The notes under the pieces were generated by a model. It had not been told where the DNA came from and did not search any database. It saw only the letters and a list, made by a program, of their open reading frames with translations. 64,000 nt of DNA from Gemmatimonadota bacterium (GTDB taxonomy: Bacteria; Gemmatimonadota; Gemmatimonadetes; Longimicrobiales; Gaopeijiaceae). Position 1 is the first letter of the stretch. Each line of letters begins with the position of its first letter. A program made the position numbers and the translations under genes. Shown one piece after another: positions 36,045-44,906 of this stretch. Location of the stretch: the NCBI GenBank assembly GCA_007121455.1, contig SKKN01000025.1:124001-188000 (forward strand). The letters run 5' to 3'.

Positions 36045-37962
36045 AGCCGTGACAGAGGGCCTTGCCTCCTCCCCGCGACGGATCGAGTCCGTATGGGGCA
36101 GGGTCCGGCGCTGGCTCTTCTTCGCGCTCGTCGCCGGGACGACGCTGGCGGGCGCCGCGATGATGTGGACGATCCTCCGCTCGAACGGCGTCTCCCTTCT
36201 CGAGCTGTTCATCTTCACTCTCTTCGTGCCAACGTTCGCGTGGATCGCGATCGCGTTCTGGACGGCGGCGGCGGGCTTTCTCCTCCAGCTCTTCCGACGG
36301 GACCCGCTTTCTCTCGCGCGGACGCACCGCGTGGTACCCCAGGACGAACCTCTGACCACACGTACGGCGCTGGTGATGCCTGCGTTCAACGAGGCCCCCG
36401 ACCGCGTGATGGCCGGACTCGCAGCGATGATCCGCTCACTACAGCGGACGGGCGCCGGTGAACACTTCGACGTGTACCTCCTGAGCGATTCGACGGATGC
36501 CGAGCTCGCCCGGGAAGAGGCTGCCGCGTGGAAGGCTCTCCGCGAACGGCTGGACGTGGCGACAGGGCTCTACTACAGGCGCCGTCCGGCGAATACAGGC
36601 CGGAAGGCCGGAAACATCGAGGATTTCTGCCGCCGCTGGGGCTCCCACTACGACTTCATGGTCGTCCTCGACGCCGACAGCGTGATGGAGGGGCGGGTGC
36701 TGGTCGAGCTGGCGCGAACGATGGAAGCGAACCCCGAGACGGGATTGATCCAGACCGTCCCCCTACCGGCGCTTCAAAAGACGCTGCTCGGACGAATCCT
36801 TCAGTTCGCCGCCTGCCTCTACAGCCCAATGCTCGCCACGGGCCAGAGCTTTTGGCACACGGACGCGGCGAATTACTGGGGCCACAATGCGATCGTCCGG
36901 GTGCGGGCGTTCGCCGACCACTGCAGCCTTCCGGTCCTCCCCGGACGACCGCCGCTCGGGGGAGAGATCCTCAGCCACGACTTCGTGGAAGCGGCGCTCC
37001 TCCGGCGAGCAGGCTGGCGGGTCTATCTGATGGCAGACCTCGGCGGCAGCTACGAGGAGGTGCCGGGGAACCTCCTCGACTACGCGCGGCGGGATCGAAG
37101 GTGGGCTCAGGGCAGCCTTCAGCACCTGCGACTCCTCTTCACACCGGGACTGCACTGGCTGAATCGGGTTCACTTCACACTGGGTGCGATGGGGTACATC
37201 GCTTCCCTCCTGTGGATGCTTCTTCTGGTCGCGGGGACGGCGTATGTGCTGGTGCCGACCCTGAGCTCCGGCCCGATGCTTCCGCTCGGCGACGCCCCTT
37301 CGGGGGGCGCCGCGGCCGGCCTCCAGACGCTCCTGCCCCTGCTCGGGCTGACTGCGCTCCTTCTCTTCCTGCCCAAGCTCCTCGCCTTGCTGCTTGCGGT
37401 CACCCGCCGGGTGGAAGGATTCGGGGGGCCGGTCAGGCTGGTGGGGAGCGCGCTGCTCGAGCTCGGCTTTTCGGTGCTCACCGCCCCCCTCATGATGATC
37501 TACCACAGCCGCTTCGTCCTGAGCGTGCTTGGAGGCCGGGAGATCCATTGGGAGCCGCGCCCCCAGGGTGCGCGTGCCGTCTCATGGAGGGAAGCGTGGC
37601 GGGCGACGGCGTGGATCATGGCGATCGGAGCGCTTTGGGCGGGGGCCACACTCTACCTCAGCCCCTCCTTCTTCCTCTGGATGACGCCGATCTTTCCCGG
37701 GCTTCTGCTGGCAGCTCCCATCATCCGCTGGACGAGTCGCCGAAGGCCTGAACCGGCGACCGGCACTCCTCGGACCTTCACCGTGCCCTCGGAAGCAGCC
37801 CCCTCCCGGGTCCTCCGGGAAAGTGCGGACCCGGATCCCCTCGAGCCCATGTGGAGCCGAGAGCCGGCACCGACGGACCCCCTCCCCCCGGAGCTCCCTC
37901 TTCCCATGCCTCAGGCCGTGCTCCGCAGATCGGCTGACCGACCGAGAGCGAGCACGACCTGA
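36034..37962 (+). CDS. opgH: Glucan beta-1,2-glucosyltransferase OpgH/MdoH
   Basis: A 642-residue GT2-family inner-membrane synthase that polymerises UDP-glucose into the glucan backbone. Two N-terminal helices precede the catalytic domain with LVMPAFNEAPDRVMAGL, DFMVVLDADSVM, GEILSHDFVEAALLRRAGW and RRDRRWAQGSLQHLRL (the D, DxD, ED/SHD and QxxRW-type motifs), followed by several C-terminal helices. It is about 200 residues shorter than the E. coli enzyme, mostly at both ends. The Pro-rich C-terminus (EPAPTDPLPPELPLPMPQA) is likely disordered. Confidence 0.93.
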   Translation: MPREAVTEGLASSPRRIESVWGRVRRWLFFALVAGTTLAGAAMMWTILRSNGVSLLELFIFTLFVPTFAWIAIAFWTAAAGFLLQLFRRDPLSLARTHRVVPQDEPLTTRTALVMPAFNEAPDRVMAGLAAMIRSLQRTGAGEHFDVYLLSDSTDAELAREEAAAWKALRERLDVATGLYYRRRPANTGRKAGNIEDFCRRWGSHYDFMVVLDADSVMEGRVLVELARTMEANPETGLIQTVPLPALQKTLLGRILQFAACLYSPMLATGQSFWHTDAANYWGHNAIVRVRAFADHCSLPVLPGRPPLGGEILSHDFVEAALLRRAGWRVYLMADLGGSYEEVPGNLLDYARRDRRWAQGSLQHLRLLFTPGLHWLNRVHFTLGAMGYIASLLWMLLLVAGTAYVLVPTLSSGPMLPLGDAPSGGAAAGLQTLLPLLGLTALLLFLPKLLALLLAVTRRVEGFGGPVRLVGSALLELGFSVLTAPLMMIYHSRFVLSVLGGREIHWEPRPQGARAVSWREAWRATAWIMAIGALWAGATLYLSPSFFLWMTPIFPGLLLAAPIIRWTSRRRPEPATGTPRTFTVPSEAAPSRVLRESADPDPLEPMWSREPAPTDPLPPELPLPMPQAVLRRSADRPRASTT

Positions 37963-37976
37963 GCGTCCCGCGCAGG

Positions 37977-38831
37977 TCACCCTCTCCTTCGGAGGACCAC
38001 CGCGCGGTACCGGATGAACCCCTTCCGCAGCCCGACCTGTAGAGCGTTCCCCCCGATCATGTTTCCGAAGAACGGGATGCCGTCGAGCCCGAGCCGGCGG
38101 AAGAGCGGGGCCGTCCATGCGATCAACATGTCCCGTGGCCGGCCGAGGCGCACCAGGCTCGAGAGATCTCTTATCTCGACCACCTCGAACCCGGCACGCT
38201 CGCTTTCCTCCTCGAGCTCTTCCACGGTACAGAGTCCCGGCAGGCGCCAACCTTCCTGGAAGGTGCGGACGTGCCGACGATCGATCTCGGGAAGCTCCTG
38301 CGCGGCGACGGCGAGAAAATCGTCCACCACGATCATGATCCCGCCGCTCTGCACGTGCCGAGCGGCGGAGTCGAGGAAGACGGAAGGAGACAGACTGTGA
38401 ACGAAGGATTCCACAGCAACACCGACATCCGCGCGTATGTCGAGATCCATTCGCTGAAAGTCGCCCTGGATGAACCGACACCGATCGGAGAGCCCTCTCC
38501 TGCCGGATAGCCTCCTCGCAATTTCGAGTTGCTTTCGGCTGATCGTGACCCCAAGCCCCCGACTCTCCGGAAATCGAGCGCAGAGCTGGAAGAGGGTCCC
38601 ACCCACGCCGCACCCCAGATCCAGGATCTCGATCGAACCGATGGGAGCGGCCACCTCCTCGATGCACTCGGCGATCAGGACATTGATGTAATTCGAGGCC
38701 TCCTCGGACGTGGTGACGCCCGGACCCCAGAGCGCGCGGTGAATCGCGTATGCTCCTCCGCTCCCGCCGACCCAGAGGAAGCGACCCGTGTTGCGGTCGT
38801 AGTACCGGGCGATCGGGTTGGTCGCAGTCAC
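37977..38831 (-). CDS. Class I methyltransferase (C-methyltransferase-like)
   Basis: A 284-residue SAM enzyme. EILDLGCGVGGTLFQLCARF is motif I. Its N-terminal ARYYDRNTGRFLWVGGSG and the IHRALWGPGV segment resemble terpenoid C-methyltransferases of the geranyl diphosphate or sterol type, and FVHSLSPSVFLDSAARHVQS is the usual post-II region. The start is GTG 38831, overlapping the histidine kinase stop by four bases. What it methylates is unknown; the kinase just upstream may be its regulator or a chance partner. Confidence 0.83.
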   Translation of the reverse strand: MTATNPIARYYDRNTGRFLWVGGSGGAYAIHRALWGPGVTTSEEASNYINVLIAECIEEVAAPIGSIEILDLGCGVGGTLFQLCARFPESRGLGVTISRKQLEIARRLSGRRGLSDRCRFIQGDFQRMDLDIRADVGVAVESFVHSLSPSVFLDSAARHVQSGGIMIVVDDFLAVAAQELPEIDRRHVRTFQEGWRLPGLCTVEELEEESERAGFEVVEIRDLSSLVRLGRPRDMLIAWTAPLFRRLGLDGIPFFGNMIGGNALQVGLRKGFIRYRAVVLRRRG

Positions 38832-40459
38832 TCGGCGCCCTCCGGAAACGTCACCGTGAAGGTGCTGCCCCTGCCCACCTCGCTCTCCACGGTGATCGTC
38901 CCGCCGAGCATCGTCACAAGGCGTTCGGTGATTGCCAGACCAAGCCCGGTCCCGGGGGCTCGGAACTTCATTTCGTCCTTCGCCTGCCAGAAGGCTTCGA
39001 AGAGCCAAGAGCGGTCCTCCTCGGAGACCCCGACCCCGGTGTCGCGGACCTGTAAGCTCACCTCCCCGTTCTCCCGACGCACCTCGAGCGCGACCTCCCC
39101 CTCGTCCGTGAACTTGACGGCATTTTCGACGAGGTATACGAGGATCTGACGAATCTTGCGGGGATCCGTTCGAATCGAACCCTGAGGCCCCTTGACTTCG
39201 GCCCTGAGGGCGAGCCCCCTCTTTTCGGCGAGAGGTCGGAAGATCGCATGGACCTCGTCGACGAGCTCGGAGATGTGCGCGTCCGTCGTCTCCACGGGCT
39301 GAGCGCCGGCCTCGAGTCGGGAGAAGGTCAGAATCTCCTCGATGAGCTGTAGCAGATAACCCGCGCTGAGCCGGATGTATTCGACGTGCTGACGCGACGA
39401 TGCGGGAATCGGCTCCGGGACTCCCTCTTCCAGCAGCTGCGCATAGCCGAGGACGGCGTTGAGCGGTGTGCGAAGCTCGTGACTGATCGTCGTCATCGCG
39501 CCGAGAATCCGGTCATGGGACACGAGTGGAGCCACGACGTAGGAGCGGACCCCCAACTCCCGCAGCATTTCCAGGTGCCTCTCGTCGGAAGCCAATTCCC
39601 CGAGGCCGGCTTCCGTCAGGTCCGGTTCCAGCTCGGACTCTGCCGTCCGGATCGCGCGACCCGCGCTGCGGGAGGCGTTCGGGTTGCGAGGGTATCGTTC
39701 GGCGAGTGCCCACAGGAGCTCCCCCTTGAAGGGGTCGCGATGCTCGACGGCGAGTCGTTCGAGGATGCCGTCCTGATTGATGATGTCCACGGTGGCCCAG
39801 TCCGCCACCTCGGGGACGGCGAGCCAGACCACGGTTCGCAGCGTATGCGCGTAGTCGAGCGAGGATGCCAGCTCGATGCTGGCTCGGGCGAGGAACGAGG
39901 TCCGCCGCTCGGCTTCTTCGGCCGCGGACCGCGCAGTGCGTTCCCGAGCGAGCTGGAGCGCCTGCTCCGCGATCCGTCTCTGCTTGGTCATGTCTCGAAG
40001 AACGACGGTGAAGACCAAACGGTCGTCTTCCCGGGACTTCGCGATCGACGCCTCGGCGGGAAACTCCTCTCCACCTTTCCGGACTGCGGAAATCTCCATC
40101 CGCTCTCCCATCCGCCGGGCATCGACGGAGGAAAGGCCGAACCGCTCCACATGCCGCCGGTGGAGGGTGCGAACCGACTCCGGGAGAAGGAGGTCGAGCG
40201 ACCGACCGACCACCTCCTCCCGGGCATACCCGAAGATCCGCTCGGCCCCGTCGTTGAAAAAGAGGATCCGCTGAGACCCGTCGATCAAAATGATCGCGTC
40301 CGCGGCGATCGAGAGGACCAAAGCGAGGTGGGCGTCGGAAAGTGGGCGAATGTCGACCGCGCTTTCGTCGGCGGCCGGACCCGGTGGAGCAACGCTCGAG
40401 CCATGATCCCGGACGGCTGGGTCTTCGCTTCTTCGAGGAACGCCGTAATCGTCCGCCAT
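38828..40459 (-). CDS. PAS-GAF sensor histidine kinase with a shortened GAF-HisKA junction
   Basis: A cytoplasmic kinase of about 543 residues. It has a PAS domain (ILIDGSQRILFFNDGAERIF) with its PAC tail (FTVVLRDMTKQRRIAEQAL), a GAF domain (FLARASIELASSLDY to VAPLVSHDRILGAMT), the H box SHELRTPLNAV, then N (RKIRQILVYLVENAVKF), G1 and G2 boxes (VRDTGVGV, GTGLGL). The last third of the GAF and the HisKA lead helix are absent: ILGAMT runs straight into TISHELRTPLN. No transmembrane segment. The start is uncertain; ATGs at 40546 or 40552 are alternatives. The methyltransferase gene overlaps its stop. Confidence 0.85.
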   Translation of the reverse strand: MADDYGVPRRSEDPAVRDHGSSVAPPGPAADESAVDIRPLSDAHLALVLSIAADAIILIDGSQRILFFNDGAERIFGYAREEVVGRSLDLLLPESVRTLHRRHVERFGLSSVDARRMGERMEISAVRKGGEEFPAEASIAKSREDDRLVFTVVLRDMTKQRRIAEQALQLARERTARSAAEEAERRTSFLARASIELASSLDYAHTLRTVVWLAVPEVADWATVDIINQDGILERLAVEHRDPFKGELLWALAERYPRNPNASRSAGRAIRTAESELEPDLTEAGLGELASDERHLEMLRELGVRSYVVAPLVSHDRILGAMTTISHELRTPLNAVLGYAQLLEEGVPEPIPASSRQHVEYIRLSAGYLLQLIEEILTFSRLEAGAQPVETTDAHISELVDEVHAIFRPLAEKRGLALRAEVKGPQGSIRTDPRKIRQILVYLVENAVKFTDEGEVALEVRRENGEVSLQVRDTGVGVSEEDRSWLFEAFWQAKDEMKFRAPGTGLGLAITERLVTMLGGTITVESEVGRGSTFTVTFPEGAE

Positions 40460-40954
40460 CGCTTCACCATCACCCTTTTCGTGGACGGCGTGCGAACCGA
40501 CGGTGTCCGAAACGACCGTGTCCGAAACGCCGAACCCTTCCTTCATCGCCATGCAGATTTCGATGTACCGTTCCAGGACGATCGGGGATCCCTCTCCTCT
40601 TCCTTCGCTCTGCCTCCGGAACGTGAGCACCTCGGCTCGGCCGAAGGTTGCAATGGCGGGACATTCTGCCCTCTGGGGATTGCCCGAACCGGGCAAAAGG
40701 GCCCTCGCTCGAGGGCCCGAAGGACGGGCAAACGAACTCAAGGCACATCCGGTCGCGCCGTCCGTTTCCGCCCGGCCACCCGGAGTCTCTTTCCGGACAG
40801 GTTCAGCGCCAACGGCCTCACACTTCATTTCGCACGAACCCGAAAACCGCTCCACTCTCCGGAGGTTCGCACGGTGGTTCCGGCTGCACGCGCTGGGCAC
40901 GGCTCATGCACACCGCAGGGATCCCGAATCCCCCCTATCCACGCGGAGCAGCTC
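40460..40954 (-). other. Gap between kinase and otsA with tandem hairpins
   Basis: No convincing gene is seen over this stretch, although the minus-strand frame stays open to 40900. A 15-base direct repeat (GACSGTGTCCGAAAC, twice, 40499-40528) and two adjacent hairpins occur. The first hairpin is 40680-40686 with 40690-40696; the second is 40699-40706 with 40711-40718. On the minus strand the second is followed by four T residues and could be a weak terminator, which argues against translation of the kinase from 40900. The plus strand carries the promoter and ribosome binding site (GGAG at 40945) of otsA. Confidence 0.5.
40680..40718 (-). terminator. Two tandem hairpins, possible minus-strand terminator
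   Basis: Reading leftwards, arms 40718-40711 and 40706-40699 form an 8-bp GC-rich stem with a 4-base loop, followed by TTTT; then arms 40696-40690 and 40686-40680 form a 7-bp stem with a 3-base loop. The T-run is short. It lies between divergent genes rather than behind a gene, so it may instead be an operator or an RNA element of the kinase leader. Confidence 0.35.
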
Positions 40955-42583
40955 ATGAATGCGCACGAATCCGACTCCCAGGCCTCGTCCGGGAACCGGC
41001 CCGCACCGGGCGACCACCAGGGCTCCCTGCGTCTCAGGAAGGAGCGGCGGTTCTCGCCGTTCCGGCCGTTCAGGGGGAGTAACCGGAGACGAGGCGGAGG
41101 CCGCCTGGTCATCGCCTCGAACCGCCTGCCGGTGGTCCTCAGACGTGACCCTGCGGGGGCATGGCAAGTCGCTCCGGCCGCTGGGGGATTGGTCACGGCG
41201 CTCGACCCGGTGATGCGAAAGCGCGGAGGCCGGTGGATGGGGTGGCCGGGAGCATCCGATGTCGGCGTGGAAGAGCTCACGACAGCGCTGGATCGTAGCG
41301 CGGACCGCCCCCCATACGAGCTCGAGGCGATCGAGTTGAGCGAAACGGACCGTGATCTCTTCTACCGGGGGTTCTCGAATGAGGTGCTCTGGCCCCTCTT
41401 CCACGGCTTCCCCGGGCGTTGCCAGCCGAACCCGAGATACTGGCAGGGATACCGGAGGGTGAACCGCCGGTTCGCCCGAGCGATCGCGAGTTCGAGTCGG
41501 TGGGACGACTTGGTCTGGGTACAGGACTACCACCTGCTCCTCGTCGCGAAGGAGCTTCGCAGCATGGGTGTGGAGAATGAGCTCGCCTTCTTCCTCCACA
41601 CCCCCTTCCCCCCCGCCCACATGCTCCGGCACATCCCCTGGCATGAGGAGCTCTTGAAGGGGCTACTCTCCTTCGACCTGATCGGCTTTCAGACGCGGCG
41701 GGACGAGACGAACTTCCTTGCAGCCGTTCGCCACTATCTGCCCGACGAATCCGCCGCTCCTCGCGGTCGCGCGACGCGAGTCCACGACAACTCTTCCTCC
41801 TCGACCGGCGTCTTTCCGATCTCGATCGATTTCGGCGAATTCGGAGGAGCTGGAGCGTCGAGCGAAGTGACCGCCCGGGAGCATCGGATTCGGAACTCCT
41901 TGGGAGAGTGCCGCCTCATCCTCGGCGTCGACCGCCTCGACTACAGCAAGGGTCTACCGGAAAAGCTCCGCGCCTTCCACGAGGCGCTGGAGGACCACCC
42001 TCCGCTACGCGGAAGCGTGATCTTGAAACAACTCGTAATCCCCAGCCGGGACCGGATCGCGGCGTACGCGGAGACGAAGGATCAGATCGAAACGCTCGTT
42101 CGAGCCATCAATCGGAAATGGGGTCGCTCGAACTGGCAGCCGGTCCACTACCGGTACGGGTCCTGGGACCGCACGGAGCTTCTGGCCCACTACCGGGCCG
42201 CGGATGTGGCACTGGTGACACCGCTCAGAGACGGGATGAACCTGGTCGCGAAGGAGTACTGTGCCACGAACGGGGGCACCGGGGTCCTCGTCCTGAGCGC
42301 GTTCGCCGGCGCAGCGGCTGAGCTCGGGGGCGGTGGCCTTCTCGTGGACCCCACCGAACCCAGGGCCGTCGCCCAGGCGATTGGAACTGCATGCGCCCTG
42401 CCGGTGGAGGTTCGAAGGGAGCGGATGACCCGGTGCCGGGAGGCGGTTCGCCGCCACGATGTTCATGCCTGGGTGCAGGCGTTCCTCACCGAGGGGCTCC
42501 GCTCTACGGGGGGACGTGGACCGACACGGGAGAAAAGCGCCCGGAGTCACCGCTCCCCGGAGCGTCCGGAGGCATTCGGCTGA
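40955..42583 (+). CDS. otsA: Trehalose-6-phosphate synthase
   Basis: A 542-residue GT20 enzyme that joins UDP-glucose and glucose 6-phosphate. After a 45-residue basic extension come VIASNRLPVVLRR, the GGLVTAL donor loop, VWVQDYHLLLVAKEL, FFLHTPFPP, GVDRLDYSKGLPEKL and TPLRDGMNLVAKEY, all conserved. Start at ATG 40955 behind GGAG; the frame is open further upstream, but only this start fits the family. No trehalose-6-phosphate phosphatase is adjacent. With opgGH next door the region is rich in osmoprotection functions. Confidence 0.94.
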   Translation: MNAHESDSQASSGNRPAPGDHQGSLRLRKERRFSPFRPFRGSNRRRGGGRLVIASNRLPVVLRRDPAGAWQVAPAAGGLVTALDPVMRKRGGRWMGWPGASDVGVEELTTALDRSADRPPYELEAIELSETDRDLFYRGFSNEVLWPLFHGFPGRCQPNPRYWQGYRRVNRRFARAIASSSRWDDLVWVQDYHLLLVAKELRSMGVENELAFFLHTPFPPAHMLRHIPWHEELLKGLLSFDLIGFQTRRDETNFLAAVRHYLPDESAAPRGRATRVHDNSSSSTGVFPISIDFGEFGGAGASSEVTAREHRIRNSLGECRLILGVDRLDYSKGLPEKLRAFHEALEDHPPLRGSVILKQLVIPSRDRIAAYAETKDQIETLVRAINRKWGRSNWQPVHYRYGSWDRTELLAHYRAADVALVTPLRDGMNLVAKEYCATNGGTGVLVLSAFAGAAAELGGGGLLVDPTEPRAVAQAIGTACALPVEVRRERMTRCREAVRRHDVHAWVQAFLTEGLRSTGGRGPTREKSARSHRSPERPEAFG

Positions 42584-42690
42584 CCGACGGCCCCGAACCT
42601 TCCCCCCCATCGGTCGAGCCCCACCGCCGTCCCACTCCTGCCCGAAACCCCTCCGGGCGTTAGACTCCCTCCGCGATCCGGTCCGACGCT

Positions 42691-44055
42691 GTGACGGGCC
42701 GGGAAAGGACCACCGAACAGAAGGCCAGCAGCATACCCATGCCCGCGCCCACCCACTCCTTCACGGCCATAGCGGCCGTCTACTTCATCCTGGCGGGCGC
42801 GCCGCTCGCCGTAGCTGCCGTCGGTCACGAAGCAGCAGGGCGGGGGTTCTGGATCGAGTTCGCCGTGGGCCTCGGCTTCGTCGGGTTTGCGATGCTCGGC
42901 CTCCAGTTCGCGCTGACCGCCAAGTTCCAGCGCCTCTCGACCTTCCTCGGACTCGACGCGCTGCTTCACTTCCACCGCCAGGCGGGGCTGATCGCCTACG
43001 GGTTCATTCTCCTCCACATCGGCATTCTCATAGCTGCGAGCCCCGATTACGCTGCGTTTCTCGATCTTCGCGTCGACCCGGTCCGGGCACTCGCTCTCTG
43101 GGCCGCCGTCGGCGCCCTCACCGCGCTCGTCGCTACGACCCTCTGGCGGAAGCGCCTCGGCATTGCCTACGACTGGTGGCGCCTCGGCCACGCCGTGCTC
43201 GCTGCGCTCGTGCTCCTGATCGGGATCGCCCACATCCTTCGAGTAGGCTGGTACGTGGATGATGTGTGGAAGCAGACGACGTGGCTCGGGACCACACTCG
43301 CGGCAGCGGGACTCGTCGCATACGCCCGGGGGTGGAAGCCGCTCGTGCTCCGGCGCCGGCCCTGGCGTGTCACGGCCATCCATCCGGAACGCGGGCAGGC
43401 CTGGACACTCGACCTGGAGCCCGTGGGGCATGACGGAATGAGCTTTCAAGCCGGTCAATTCGCCTGGCTGACTCTGGGCGAATCGCCCTTTGCTCTCGCT
43501 CAGCACCCCTTCTCCCTCTCGTCGAGCGCCACCCGCCGAAATCCCGTCAGCCTGACGATCAAAGCAATGGGGGACTATACCTCCACCATCCATCGCGTCG
43601 ATCCGGGCGCTCCCGCCTACCTGGATGGACCCTATGGGAGCTTCGTCCTGGACGACGAGGCGGATGGCATGGTGCTGGTCGCCGGCGGCGTCGGGATCAC
43701 GCCCATCATCAGCATCGTACGAACGCTCCGCGACGAAGGGAGGTGCATCCCGACGCTCCTCGTCTACGGATTCGCTTCGGAGGACGAGGCTTTGTTCCTG
43801 GACGAGCTCGCCGCAATGGGCGCGGGACCCGATTTCTGCTTCGTGCCGGTCGTCGAACACCCGGACGACGGCCAGGAAGGGGAGACCGGGCGCGTGGGCG
43901 CGCAACTCCTCGATCGTCACCTCCCGGAGGACCGGGAGGGGATGCGTTACTTCGTCTGTGGTCCGGAACCGATGATGGACGTGGTCGAAGCCCACCTTCG
44001 TGCACGAGGGATTCCTCTGGAGCGGATCCTCTCGGAGCGCTTCAACCTGGCCTGA
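42691..44055 (+). CDS. Ferric reductase-like membrane flavoprotein
   Basis: A 454-residue protein with a six-helix heme-binding part (about 20-215), where His in FHRQAGLIAYGFILLHIGI and RLGHAVLAALVLLIGIAHIL are likely heme ligands. An FAD-binding domain (HPFSLSSSATRR) and an NAD(P)-binding domain (GGVGITPIIS and VCGPEPMMDVVE) follow. It carries electrons from cytosolic NAD(P)H across the membrane, as in ferric reductases and NOX-like enzymes. GTG 42691 or ATG 42739 may be the start; neither has a strong site. A 30-residue membrane peptide gene follows two bases later. Confidence 0.88.
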   Translation: MTGRERTTEQKASSIPMPAPTHSFTAIAAVYFILAGAPLAVAAVGHEAAGRGFWIEFAVGLGFVGFAMLGLQFALTAKFQRLSTFLGLDALLHFHRQAGLIAYGFILLHIGILIAASPDYAAFLDLRVDPVRALALWAAVGALTALVATTLWRKRLGIAYDWWRLGHAVLAALVLLIGIAHILRVGWYVDDVWKQTTWLGTTLAAAGLVAYARGWKPLVLRRRPWRVTAIHPERGQAWTLDLEPVGHDGMSFQAGQFAWLTLGESPFALAQHPFSLSSSATRRNPVSLTIKAMGDYTSTIHRVDPGAPAYLDGPYGSFVLDDEADGMVLVAGGVGITPIISIVRTLRDEGRCIPTLLVYGFASEDEALFLDELAAMGAGPDFCFVPVVEHPDDGQEGETGRVGAQLLDRHLPEDREGMRYFVCGPEPMMDVVEAHLRARGIPLERILSERFNLA

Positions 44056-44057
44056 CC

Positions 44058-44150
44058 ATGAAACACCTCGTGACCAGACGCCTCGCCGCAGCGGTCGGGC
44101 TCGCGCTCGCCGGGCTCGCAGCCCTCTTCAGCTACCTGATCAATTCGTAG
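44058..44150 (+). CDS. 30-residue single-helix membrane peptide
   Basis: A frame of 30 residues that starts two bases after the ferric reductase stop (TGACCATG). A basic start (MKHLVTRR) is followed by one hydrophobic helix (LAAAVGLALAGLAALFSYLI) and ends NS. The spacing suggests translational coupling, and the design is that of small accessory subunits of membrane oxidoreductases. No family is recognised. Confidence 0.5.
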   Translation: MKHLVTRRLAAAVGLALAGLAALFSYLINS

Positions 44151-44220
44151 GATTTTTCGCACACATCGAGTAGCCGCTCAGGGCCCAGACTCCAACCGGA
44201 TGCCAGCCTGACCCCACCGT

Positions 44221-44700
44221 TCAGCCTTCGATGTGGAACGGGTCCGAAACCTGGTCGCGGAACTCCCCCTGGTCCATGAGGTGGAGCGCCACCCGAAAAC
44301 GGTACTCTCCCGGCGACAAGGTCGCCGGCAAAGAGGCTTCGTACCGGGCATCCTCACCGGGGTCGATGATGTGAAGGACCGCAGTGCAGATCCGGTCCTC
44401 CTGCTCCTCCGACCCCTTCCAACCGTCATCCGTGAACCGCTCGAGCTCATGGAAGCAGAGATTGAAGCCCACCGGTTCACCGGACTGATTGACGAGCAAC
44501 AGCGTCACTTCCGCCCCGGGCTCGAATCCGTCCGCCTCCACTTCGAGCGTGACGTCCGCACCCTCTGCCAGGAGGGCGTGGCCCGGCTGAAGCTCGAAGT
44601 CCTCGGAGGGAGGGGCGGTCACGGAATCCTCGCACGCCGAAACGGCGAAGACGAAGGGGATCGCGGCAAACACGATCAGGCTGCTACGTCGAGCGATCAT
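44221..44700 (-). CDS. Small lipoprotein with an Ig-like domain
   Basis: A 159-residue lipoprotein with signal AIPFVFAVSAC (Cys23 as lipid site). The mature part begins EDSVTAPPSEDFELQPG and consists of a beta-sandwich pattern: VTLEVEADGFEPGAEVTLLL, VNQSGEPVGFNLCFHELERF, then YEASLPATLSPGEYRFRVAL. This resembles the bacterial Ig-like or BsuPI-type domain used in protein-binding lipoproteins. A Cys pair (in NLCFHE and RICTAV) could form a disulfide. Function unknown. Divergent from the amidohydrolase gene. Confidence 0.75.
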   Translation of the reverse strand: MIARRSSLIVFAAIPFVFAVSACEDSVTAPPSEDFELQPGHALLAEGADVTLEVEADGFEPGAEVTLLLVNQSGEPVGFNLCFHELERFTDDGWKGSEEQEDRICTAVLHIIDPGEDARYEASLPATLSPGEYRFRVALHLMDQGEFRDQVSDPFHIEG

Positions 44701-44906
44701 CAGACTCTCCTCGGGTGTTTGAGTCGGTGGTCAACCTGTACAACGAGCAAGGGCCCGGACTTGTGACATGGATCCACTCTGCGGGGAGCCTGCAGGGAGT
44801 CTGGGTTCTCCCGGCTTGTCGATGAGGAACTGGACGGGGGCCGTCTGGTGGTGTTAACGGTTCCTCTGACTCTGCGGGATGCCTCCAGACCAGGAGAGAA
44901 GCCACG

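Noticed and set aside
39386-40954. Upstream extension of the trehalose-6-phosphate synthase frame.
   Set aside because: The open frame runs through the antisense of the kinase gene and has no family sequence; the ATG at 40955 with GGAG begins the family protein.
42547-43995. Long minus-strand open frame (482 codons) opposite the ferric reductase.
   Set aside because: It is antisense to a clear membrane flavoprotein; long antisense frames are expected at this GC content, and it has no family motif.
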